Source: Streptomyces olindensis (GTDB lineage: Bacteria > Actinomycetota > Actinomycetes > Streptomycetales > Streptomycetaceae). From it: 64,000 nucleotides of DNA. The stretch is taken from the NCBI GenBank assembly GCA_000696115.1, contig JJOH01000017.1:134775-198774 (forward strand), given 5' to 3'. The notes beneath the pieces were generated by a model that was not told the DNA's origin, searched no databases, and saw only the letters and a program-made list of their open reading frames with translations. Of the stretch, positions 8,484 through 17,297 are shown piece by piece; positions within the stretch are counted from its first letter, which is position 1, and the number at the start of each line of letters is the position of its first letter. Position numbers and translations under genes: made by a program.

Positions 8484-10129
8484 GCGCAACAGCCGTCCAC
8501 AGCCTGTGGACAACCGCGGCCGAACCGATCACCAAGATCGACGCGCCGACGTTCGAGTACGGACAGATGGCGCCCACCCTGATCGTCGTCGGTGCGGCGA
8601 TCCTCGGGATCCTGATCGAGGCGTTCGTACCGCGGAAATCGCGTTACCACGTTCAGATGTTCGTGTCCGTCGTCGCGCTCGCGGCCGCCTTCGCCGCGGT
8701 CGTCGCCCTCGCGGCCGACGGGTACGGCACGACCAAGGCACGCATCGCCGCGATGGGCGCCATCGCGGTCGACGGACCGGCCCTCTTCCTGCAGGGCACG
8801 ATCCTGCTGGCGGCCCTGGTCGGCCTGTTCACCTTCGCCGAGCGGCGCCTCGACCCGGTGGTGCACGGCAACCGGGTCGACTCCTTCGCCGCGCAGGCCG
8901 CGTCCGTGCCGGGCAGCGAGAGCGAGAAGGCCGCGGTCAAGGCCGGGTTCACCACCACCGAGGTTTTCCCGCTGCTGCTGTTCGCCGTCGCCGGCATGCT
9001 GATCTTCCCGGCGGCCAACGACCTGCTGACGCTGTTCGTGGCCCTGGAGGTCTTCTCCCTCCCGCTGTACCTGCTGTGCGCGCTGGCCCGCCGCAAGCGG
9101 CTCATGTCGCAGGAGGCGGCGGTCAAGTACTTCCTGCTCGGCGCCTTCGCCTCCGCGTTCACCCTGTTCGGCATCGCGATGCTCTACGGCTACGCGGGGT
9201 CGATGTCGTACGCGACGATCGCGCAGGTCGTCGAGGGCACCGTCCAGGACGTCAACCCGGCGCTCGCCGACACCATGGGCAACGACGCGCTGCTGCTGGT
9301 CGGCGCCGCGCTGCTGGTGATGGGCCTGCTGTTCAAGGTGGGCGCGGTCCCGTTCCACATGTGGACGCCGGACGTGTACCAGGGCGCGCCGACCCCGGTG
9401 ACGGGGTTCATGGCGGCGGCGACGAAGGTGGCGGCGTTCGGCGCGCTGCTGCGGGTGCTCTACGTCGTCCTGCCCGGCCTGCGCTGGGACTGGCGGCCGG
9501 TGATGTGGGCCGTGGCCATCGTCACCATGCTGGGCGGTGCGATCGTCGCGATCACGCAGACCGACATCAAGCGGCTGCTGGCGTACTCGTCGATCGCGCA
9601 CGCCGGGTTCATCCTCGCGGGTGTCATCGCGACCACGCCGGACGGCGTCTCGTCGGTGCTGTTCTACCTGGCGGCCTACTCGTTCGTGACGATCGGCGCC
9701 TTCGCGGTGGTCACGCTCGTGCGTGACGCGGGCGGCGAGGCGACGCACCTGTCCAAGTGGGCGGGGCTCGGACGCAGGTCCCCACTGGTGGCGGCCGTGT
9801 TCGCGGTGTTCCTGCTGGCCTTCGCGGGCATCCCGCTGACGTCCGGCTTCGCCGGGAAGTTCGCCGTGTTCAAGGCGGCGGCGGAGGGCGGGGCGGCCCC
9901 GCTGGTCGTCATCGGCGTCATCTCGTCGGCGATCGCGGCGTTCTTCTACATCCGTGTCATCGTGCTGATGTTCTTCAGCGAGCCGCGGCCCGAGGGCCCG
10001 ACGGTGGCCGTGCCGTCGCCGCTGACCATGACGGCGATCGGCGTCGGTGTGGCGGTCACGCTGGTGCTCGGCGTGGCGCCGCAGTACTTCCTGGACCTGG
10101 CGGGGCAGGCGGGCGTGTTCGTCCGCTGA
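8480..10129 (+). CDS. nuoN: NADH-quinone oxidoreductase subunit N
   Basis: Third antiporter-like proton-pumping subunit, last gene of the first nuo operon, 549 aa. The stretch MWTPDVYQGAPTPVTGFMAA near residue 294 identifies NuoN, and ALEVFSLPLYLLCAL carries the intramembrane Glu. Start GTG 8480 overlaps the nuoM stop. The N-terminal 30 residues are a hydrophilic extension, and codons 5-12 contain an inverted pair of DnaA-box-like sequences (listed separately). A hairpin terminator follows. Confidence 0.95.
   Translation: MSATAVHSLWTTAAEPITKIDAPTFEYGQMAPTLIVVGAAILGILIEAFVPRKSRYHVQMFVSVVALAAAFAAVVALAADGYGTTKARIAAMGAIAVDGPALFLQGTILLAALVGLFTFAERRLDPVVHGNRVDSFAAQAASVPGSESEKAAVKAGFTTTEVFPLLLFAVAGMLIFPAANDLLTLFVALEVFSLPLYLLCALARRKRLMSQEAAVKYFLLGAFASAFTLFGIAMLYGYAGSMSYATIAQVVEGTVQDVNPALADTMGNDALLLVGAALLVMGLLFKVGAVPFHMWTPDVYQGAPTPVTGFMAAATKVAAFGALLRVLYVVLPGLRWDWRPVMWAVAIVTMLGGAIVAITQTDIKRLLAYSSIAHAGFILAGVIATTPDGVSSVLFYLAAYSFVTIGAFAVVTLVRDAGGEATHLSKWAGLGRRSPLVAAVFAVFLLAFAGIPLTSGFAGKFAVFKAAAEGGAAPLVVIGVISSAIAAFFYIRVIVLMFFSEPRPEGPTVAVPSPLTMTAIGVGVAVTLVLGVAPQYFLDLAGQAGVFVR
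8493..8513. promoter_or_regulatory. Inverted pair of DnaA-box-like 9-mers inside nuoN
   Basis: CCGTCCACA (8493-8501) and TGTGGACAA (8505-8513, reverse complement TTGTCCACA) face each other across 3 nt. TTGTCCACA is the preferred Streptomyces DnaA box as I know it. The sites are inside coding sequence, so any binding role is inference; the palindrome may be chance. Confidence 0.45.
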
Positions 10130-10146
10130 CGCTCCGCTCGGCGCGA

Positions 10147-10188
10147 GACAGCGGCCCGGTTCCCCTCAGGGGGTGCCGGGTCGCTGTC
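10147..10188. terminator. Hairpin terminator between nuoN and the convergent Uma2 gene
   Basis: The inverted repeat pairs GACAGCG with CGCTGTC and CCCGG with CCGGG, topped by CCCC/GGGG around a short loop. It lies 17 nt after the nuoN stop and 17 nt from the Uma2 stop. No U-tract follows, which is common in Streptomyces. It can serve both converging genes. Confidence 0.8.
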
Positions 10189-10204
10189 CTGTGCGTCGTG
10201 GCGG

Positions 10205-10819
10205 TTACTCGCCGCTCTTGCGGCGCGGTTTGATGCCGGTGAGATCCAGATCCACGGGGAACGGGGCGCTGACCTTCATCCGCTCACGGAAGATCCCGGT
10301 GCTGGTGTACGCACCGGTGGTGGGCTCCAGCTCGAAGGCGTGCACGGCGGCGAGGCCCTTCTCGTTCTCCACGCGCCAGTAGTGGGGGATACCGGCCCGG
10401 GCGTACTTCAGCGGCTTGGTCTCGCGGTCCCGGGAGACGGAGTCCGCCGAGACAACCTCGATGGCGAGCAGGACGGACTCCGCTGGATACCGAGTCTGCT
10501 CAGGGTCTTCCACCACGTCGCCGCGTACCACGATCACATCCGGCTCGGGCCGGTTCTGGCGGTCGATGTCGATGGTGAACTCGCGAATGACCTCGTATTC
10601 CGCGGGGGCGAGGGACTGGAGCTGCCATTCGAAGAAGCTCACAGCGCGCGAGTGGAAAAGAGTCCGCGGACTCACGAAGACGAGGCTCCCGTCGATCAGT
10701 TCCGTGTGCGGAGGCAGATTCGGGAGGCGGTCCAGGTCGTCGGCGGTCCAGCCGCCTTCCGGCGGGGTCGGCCAGGTCGGCGTGGACGCCTTCGGTGCGA
10801 CGCTCATCAGTGCTCCCAT
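10205..10819 (-). CDS. Uma2 family (DUF820) PD-(D/E)XK nuclease-fold protein
   Basis: Protein of 204 aa with the Uma2 layout: ELIDGSLVFVSPRTLFHSR near residue 40, then PEPDVIVVRGD and LAIEVVSADSVSRDRETKPL, giving the spaced Asp, Glu-x-Val and Lys residues of a PD-(D/E)XK fold, and ending in the PLKYARAGIPHYWRVE signature. The cellular role of the family is unknown; Streptomyces and cyanobacteria carry many copies. A second in-frame ATG four codons in (MSVAPK) could be the start. It is convergent with nuoN and divergent from recQ. Confidence 0.8.
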   Translation of the reverse strand: MGALMSVAPKASTPTWPTPPEGGWTADDLDRLPNLPPHTELIDGSLVFVSPRTLFHSRAVSFFEWQLQSLAPAEYEVIREFTIDIDRQNRPEPDVIVVRGDVVEDPEQTRYPAESVLLAIEVVSADSVSRDRETKPLKYARAGIPHYWRVENEKGLAAVHAFELEPTTGAYTSTGIFRERMKVSAPFPVDLDLTGIKPRRKSGE

Positions 10820-10927
10820 GGGACGGAGTCTCGCCGGGTCTTTCAGACTATCGGGCGGAAACGGACGGGGTCTCCCGCGAACGTGTGAACGACTGTCGTG
10901 TCCTTGACGTAGGCGTTCGGGACTGCC

Positions 10928-10936
10928 TGTGGATAA
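10928..10936 (-). promoter_or_regulatory. Perfect DnaA box upstream of recQ
   Basis: TGTGGATAA, the reverse complement of TTATCCACA (the general bacterial DnaA-box consensus), lies 72 nt upstream of the chosen recQ start in the Uma2-recQ divergent region. A regulatory role for DnaA is inference only. Confidence 0.4.
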
Positions 10937-11007
10937 CTCCGGGGCTGTCGGTGCGGGCCCCTATGGTGGACGCAGTGGTCGAGGCGCGACGCACGGGGGA
11001 CGGAACG

Positions 11008-13080
<2,073 letters not shown>

Positions 13081-13127
13081 GGGCCGCCTGCCCGGCCATG
13101 CCCCTGGTCGTGTCTCCGGCGGCGGCC

Positions 13128-13199
13128 ATGCCTGCGGCCGTGTCTCGGGTCATGCCCGCGGCGGTGTCTCGGGTGATGCCCGCGGCCGGTCATCGCTAG
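13128..13199 (+). repeat. Three-copy 24-nt tandem repeat downstream of recQ
   Basis: Units begin ATGCCTGCGGCCGTGTCTCG (13128), ATGCCCGCGGCGGTGTCTCG (13152) and ATGCCCGCGGCC (13176), period 24 nt, the last diverging after 14 nt. A degenerate fourth unit precedes them near 13098. The array fills most of the recQ-M56 convergent gap. No function is apparent. Confidence 0.85.
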
Positions 13200-13226
13200 G
13201 ACACGCCTAGGGCAGCGCTAGGGCAG

Positions 13227-14165
13227 CTAGGACAACGCCGTCAGCCCCGGCGCGAACGCGATCAGCAGCGGCACCAGCGGTACGAGCGCGGCCGTCGTGG
13301 TCGTCAGGGCCCGGCGCCGGCGGCCCAGCCGGGGCGGCGGTTCCAGGAGCCGGTCGACCCGCTCGCCCAGCAGACGGTGGCTGGAGGCGCAGGACAGGAC
13401 GCCGCGGTGCTGGTTGAGCTCGATCAGGGCCAGGGCCGTGGTCAGGTGGCCGCAGCGGCGGGAGGCTGTGTCGTCGGCGGCGAGTTCGACCAGGCGGTGG
13501 GTCTGGTCGCAGAAGTGGGCGAACAGCGGGATGCGGGGGAATCCGGTGGCCAGGGCGGTGGACAGGTGCAGCAACCAGTCGTGGCGGGCGCGGGCGTGGC
13601 CGCGCTCGTGGGTGAGGACGGCGTCGAGCTGGTGGCCGGTGAGGCGGTGCAGGGCGCCCGTGGTGACGATCAGCTGGGGCGGGCTGCCCGGCATCCACCA
13701 GGCGTCGGGGTACTCGTCCTCCAGGACCAGCAGGGGACCCTTGGCGGCGGGCAGGCCGGCCGGCAGGTCGGGGGCGCGTTCGCGCAGGTGGGCGCGGGCC
13801 TGGGCGCGGCGCCTGCGGGCCTCGACGAGTTCCCGCGCGAGCATCGCGGTCGTCCAGGCGGCGCCGCAGGCCAGCAGCAGGGTGAGGGCGGCGGCCCACG
13901 GCGGGGCGGTGGACAGGTCGTACGCCGCGGTGACCGCGGGCGGCGCCGGGGCGAAGAGCTGGGCGCGGACGGTGCCGAAGACGGCGGCGGCGCCCAGGGA
14001 GAGCGCCGTCACGCAGCACAGCAGGACCGTGGCGACCAGGCACTGCCACACCCACAGTGCGACCACCGGTTCCCGCTCGGGCCAGGTGGCCCGGGTCAGG
14101 GCACGGGGCACGGGTACGGCGGCCGTCACGGCGACAACACTCAGCAGGAGCAGGCAGACGGTCAT
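13227..14165 (-). CDS. M56 family membrane metallopeptidase (BlaR1/MecR1-like core)
   Basis: Integral-membrane zinc peptidase of 312 aa. The HExxH motif is seen as LTHERGHARARHDWLLHLS near residue 182, after roughly three hydrophobic helices, with a further helix at the C-terminus. There is no extracytoplasmic penicillin-binding sensor domain, so it is the minimal M56 type. ATG 14165 is chosen because the sequence becomes a clean signal-anchor (MTVCLLLLSVV) there. M56 genes usually sit beside a BlaI/MecI repressor; none is adjacent here. Its substrate is unknown. Confidence 0.82.
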   Translation of the reverse strand: MTVCLLLLSVVAVTAAVPVPRALTRATWPEREPVVALWVWQCLVATVLLCCVTALSLGAAAVFGTVRAQLFAPAPPAVTAAYDLSTAPPWAAALTLLLACGAAWTTAMLARELVEARRRRAQARAHLRERAPDLPAGLPAAKGPLLVLEDEYPDAWWMPGSPPQLIVTTGALHRLTGHQLDAVLTHERGHARARHDWLLHLSTALATGFPRIPLFAHFCDQTHRLVELAADDTASRRCGHLTTALALIELNQHRGVLSCASSHRLLGERVDRLLEPPPRLGRRRRALTTTTAALVPLVPLLIAFAPGLTALS

Positions 14166-14514
14166 TGCCACGGGCTCCGGTTCCTGGTCGGAAGAGGGGC
14201 GGCTACGGGTCGTGCGGGGGAGGGCGGTCGCCGTGCGCGCGTGCTGCGGCTGCGTGCGCACCGGTGACGTGGTCGCCGTGCTCACCGCAGATCCGGCTGC
14301 TGTGCGCACCCGTGACCGCGACGAACGCGGCCGACATGCCGTGCACCACGCGCGTGCGGGCACACCGCCCGTCGCCCAGTATGACGGGCCCGGGCGGTGT
14401 ACGTCAGGGATCGGACGGCAACGGAAGGGCCGGGAGGGGCGATCGCGGACCGGACCGGGCCGTCCAGGCCGTCCGCAGGGGACAGCCGCCGACCACCCGC
14501 CCCGTCCGTAGGGG
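14166..14514. other. Gene-poor region upstream of the M56 gene
   Basis: This 349-nt stretch has no convincing gene apart from a weak small frame at 14203-14337 on the minus strand (listed separately). No BlaI-type regulator, RNA gene or strong hairpin was seen. It must hold the promoter of the M56 gene and the 3' end of the fumarylacetoacetase transcript. Confidence 0.5.
14203..14337 (-). CDS. Possible 44-aa His-rich small protein
   Basis: A minus-strand ATG frame of 44 codons ends 37 nt before the M56 start and reads in the same direction. It contains six His and one Cys, including CGEHGDHVTGAH. There is no clear Shine-Dalgarno and its base composition does not separate it from background, so it may be spurious. 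If real, metal binding next to a zinc peptidase would fit. Confidence 0.22.
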   Translation of the reverse strand: MSAAFVAVTGAHSSRICGEHGDHVTGAHAAAARAHGDRPPPHDP

Positions 14515-15726
14515 TCAGCCCCCGACCACCCGCCCCGTCACCTCGCCCAGCCCGACCCGGACGCCGTCCGGCCCCGGCGCCCAGGCCGAGAGGGTCACCA
14601 CGTCGCCGTCCTCCAGGAACGTCCGCTTGCCGTCGGGGAGTTCGAGCGGGTCGCGGCCGTTCCAGGTCAGTTCCAGCAGGGAGCCGCGCTCCCGGTCCGC
14701 CGGGCCGCTCACGGTGCCGGAGCCGTACAGGTCGCCGGTGCGCAGGGAAGCACCGTTCACGGTCATGTGGGCCAACTGCTGGGCGGCCGTCCAGTACATG
14801 GTGGCGAAGGGCGGCTCGGAGACGAGGTGGCCGTTGACGGCGACGCTGATCCGCAGGTCGTAGCCGCCGGGTTCCTCGTCGGTGTCGTCGAGGTAGGGCA
14901 GCAGCTCGTGTGTCCGGGCCGGCGGGGCCACCCGGGACTCCTCCAGGGCGTCCAGCGGGGTGATCCACGCCGACACGGACGTGGCGAAGGACTTGCCGAG
15001 GAACGGGCCGAGGGGGACGTACTCCCAGGCCTGGATGTCGCGGGCGGACCAGTCGTTCAGCAGGCACAGCCCGAAGACGTGCTCGCGGAAGTCGGCGAGG
15101 GCCACCGGCTCACCCATCCGGGACGGCACGCCGACGACGAAGCCGACCTCCGCCTCGATGTCCAGGCGCACGGACGGGCCGAAGACGGGAGCGGCGTCGG
15201 TGGGCGCCTTGCGCTGGCCCGAGGGGCGTACGACGTCCGTGCCCGAGACGACGACCGTGCCGGAGCGGCCGTGGTAGCCGATCGGCAGGTGCTTCCAGTT
15301 GGGGGTGAGGGAGTCCTCGGCGTCGGGCCGGAAGATCTGCCCGACGTTCCGGGCGTGGTTCTCGGAGGCGTAGAAGTCGACGTAGTCCGCGACCTCGAAC
15401 GGCAGGTGCAGGGTCACGTCGGAGAGGGGGTGGAACAGCGGCTCGACGGTCTCGCGGTGGGACGGCACGGTCACCCAGGCCGTCAGCGCCCGGCGCACGT
15501 CCGACCAGGCCGTGCGGCCCGCGGCCAGCAGCGGGTTGAGGGACGGGCGGGCCAGCAGGGAGGCGTACGGGGAGCCGAGGGCGTGGGCCGCCGCGCCGGC
15601 GTCCAGGACGTGGTCGCCGAGCCGGACGCCCACGGTCCGGTGGGAGGAGCCGGGCAGGGAGAACACGCCGTACGGCAGGTTGTGCGGACCGAAGGGATCG
15701 CCCTCGGGGACATCGAAGGGGGGCAT
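14515..15726 (-). CDS. fahA: Fumarylacetoacetase
   Basis: Last enzyme of tyrosine/homogentisate degradation, splitting fumarylacetoacetate to fumarate and acetoacetate. The 403 aa are close to the usual length of about 420. Active-site stretches are visible: YVDFYASENHARNVGQIFRP near residue 114, NWKHLPIGYHGR, DIEAEVGFVVG near 187 (the Glu-x-Glu metal ligands) and LLNDWSARDIQAWEYVPLGP near 225, followed by the GKSFATSVS lysine region. ATG 15726 is preceded by AGCGAGG. No other tyrosine-pathway gene lies beside it. Confidence 0.92.
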   Translation of the reverse strand: MPPFDVPEGDPFGPHNLPYGVFSLPGSSHRTVGVRLGDHVLDAGAAAHALGSPYASLLARPSLNPLLAAGRTAWSDVRRALTAWVTVPSHRETVEPLFHPLSDVTLHLPFEVADYVDFYASENHARNVGQIFRPDAEDSLTPNWKHLPIGYHGRSGTVVVSGTDVVRPSGQRKAPTDAAPVFGPSVRLDIEAEVGFVVGVPSRMGEPVALADFREHVFGLCLLNDWSARDIQAWEYVPLGPFLGKSFATSVSAWITPLDALEESRVAPPARTHELLPYLDDTDEEPGGYDLRISVAVNGHLVSEPPFATMYWTAAQQLAHMTVNGASLRTGDLYGSGTVSGPADRERGSLLELTWNGRDPLELPDGKRTFLEDGDVVTLSAWAPGPDGVRVGLGEVTGRVVGG

Positions 15727-16045
15727 CGGGTGCTGCCTCGCTTTCGGGTGTGCCGTGTCGTCGCCACGTGTTCGTGGTCGTGCCACACGTTACGGGTGAC
15801 ACGGGGGTCGAGGGCAGAGTCCGAGGAGGCTCGGACGGGCGAACGGGGCAGGTGGGCCGGGGTGCGGTCGGACGGGCCCGCACGACCCTGTCCGGCGCGG
15901 CGGGCGGGACCGCACATGCGTACGTGCCGGAAGTTATCCACAGGACGCGACGCAATCTTGACGGAGCGGTGCGAACGGGGCGACTCTGGGCGGGTGCCGG
16001 AAGGCCTCGGGGAGGGGGCGTTCCGACGGCACACCAGGGGGGCGG
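15727..16045. other. Divergent promoter region between fumarylacetoacetase and the DegT gene
   Basis: These 319 nt contain no supported gene. They must hold the two outward promoters. The one distinct element is a perfect DnaA-box 9-mer at 15934-15942 (listed separately). AGGGGGGCGG just before 16046 is the ribosome binding site of the DegT gene. Confidence 0.6.
15934..15942 (+). promoter_or_regulatory. Perfect DnaA box in the fahA-DegT divergent region
   Basis: TTATCCACA exactly matches the DnaA-box consensus. It lies about 104 nt upstream of the DegT start. A single box could be chance; significance is inferred only from the other copies at 8.5 and 10.9 kb. Confidence 0.35.
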
Positions 16046-17293
16046 ATGGCCATTGGGGAGGCCGGTCCGGGTTCGGTGCGGCGTGGTGTACAGCCGAAGC
16101 GGCTGGAAGAGGCCATGCGCGCCCGGCTCGGCCGGGAATGTGTGTACGTACCGTCGTGCCGTCTCGGGCTGTACGTGGCGTTGCGCCACTGGTGCCCGCC
16201 GGGCGGCCGGGTACTGATGTCGCCGGTCAACGACGACGTGATCTTCTTCGTCGTGCTCGCGGCCGGACTGCGCCCGGTGCAGGCGCCGTTGAACCCGCTC
16301 GACGCGTCCATCGACATCGATGCCGTGCCCGAGGAGACATGGGGCTCGGTGTCGGCCGTGCTCACGACGAACCTGTACGGGAACCCGGATCCGGCGCCGC
16401 GCCTGCGGCAGAAGTGCGACGCGCTGGGGATCCCGCTGTTCGAGGACGCGGCGCACGCGATCGGCAGCCGGGTGGGGGACCGGCCGGTCGGGGCGTGGGG
16501 TGAGGCCTCCGTGTTCAGCCTGTCCAAGCACGTGGGCGCCAAGGCCGGCGGCATGCTGTCCCTCGCCGACCCGGGGCTGCGGGACGCGGTGGAGCGGACC
16601 TGCGCGGGGTTGCTCACTCCGCGTCGGCTGAGCTCCGAACTGGCCTTTGCGGTCCGGCCGTACGCGGAGGCGGCGGTGCGGGGGCTGCGGCTGCGGCGCG
16701 CCGCCTGGGCGGCGGTCCGGCTGCTGGGGCTGGCGGACCGCGAGGAGATCCGGATGCCGCTGCGCCCGGACGAACTCGCGCGGGCCGCCCGCCGGGCGCC
16801 GGGACTCGAAGCCCACCACCCGTGGGTGCGCGTCGACATGCACGACTACCGCCAGGAGTCCGGCCTGCTGCGGCTGCGGCGCATCGGCCACAAACTCGAC
16901 GGGCTGGACGACGTGCTCGACGCCTGCCGGGCGGGCACGGAGCTGTTGCTGTCCACGCCCTGGGCCAAGCCCCGCGCGGCCGACGGGACGCAACCGCTGT
17001 TCCGCGTCCCGCTGTTCGTGGCGGACCGGAACGCGGCCATGGCGGCCCTGGCCCGGCGGGGCGTGGTCGTCGGCTACCTCTACGACCCGCCCCTGGACGA
17101 CTACGCGGGCGCGGAGTTCACCGACCCCTCACCGGCCCCGGAAGCGGCCCGTTGGTTCGCGCGGCACGCGCTGCCCGTGGACCCGCTGCGGGCGCGGACG
17201 GTCGTCGACGTGCTGGAGCGGTCGGGGGCGCGACCGGTCGAAGCACCGGGAGAGCTGTCCCGGAGCAGGCCGACACCGGGAGGGCTGGGTTAG
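16046..17293 (+). CDS. DegT/DnrJ/EryC1-type PLP aminotransferase
   Basis: Protein of 415 aa from the sugar-aminotransferase superfamily of fold-type I PLP enzymes. Visible are ECVYVPSCRLGLYVALRHW (cofactor phosphate region), LYGNPDP, EDAAHAIGS (the Asp facing the PLP nitrogen) and FSLSKHVGAKAGGML near residue 158, whose Lys is the likely Schiff-base residue. Enzymes of this type usually transaminate keto-sugars for cell-surface glycans. It is first in a run of polysaccharide genes, 4 nt before the flippase, so it probably modifies a sugar of that polymer. The exact substrate is unknown. Confidence 0.8.
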   Translation: MAIGEAGPGSVRRGVQPKRLEEAMRARLGRECVYVPSCRLGLYVALRHWCPPGGRVLMSPVNDDVIFFVVLAAGLRPVQAPLNPLDASIDIDAVPEETWGSVSAVLTTNLYGNPDPAPRLRQKCDALGIPLFEDAAHAIGSRVGDRPVGAWGEASVFSLSKHVGAKAGGMLSLADPGLRDAVERTCAGLLTPRRLSSELAFAVRPYAEAAVRGLRLRRAAWAAVRLLGLADREEIRMPLRPDELARAARRAPGLEAHHPWVRVDMHDYRQESGLLRLRRIGHKLDGLDDVLDACRAGTELLLSTPWAKPRAADGTQPLFRVPLFVADRNAAMAALARRGVVVGYLYDPPLDDYAGAEFTDPSPAPEAARWFARHALPVDPLRARTVVDVLERSGARPVEAPGELSRSRPTPGGLG

Positions 17294-17297
17294 TCCC

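Noticed and set aside
15110..16993. Minus-strand frame of 627 codons over the DegT gene and the divergent promoter
   Set aside because: It covers a clear PLP enzyme on the other strand, has no domain, and its composition fits antisense reading.
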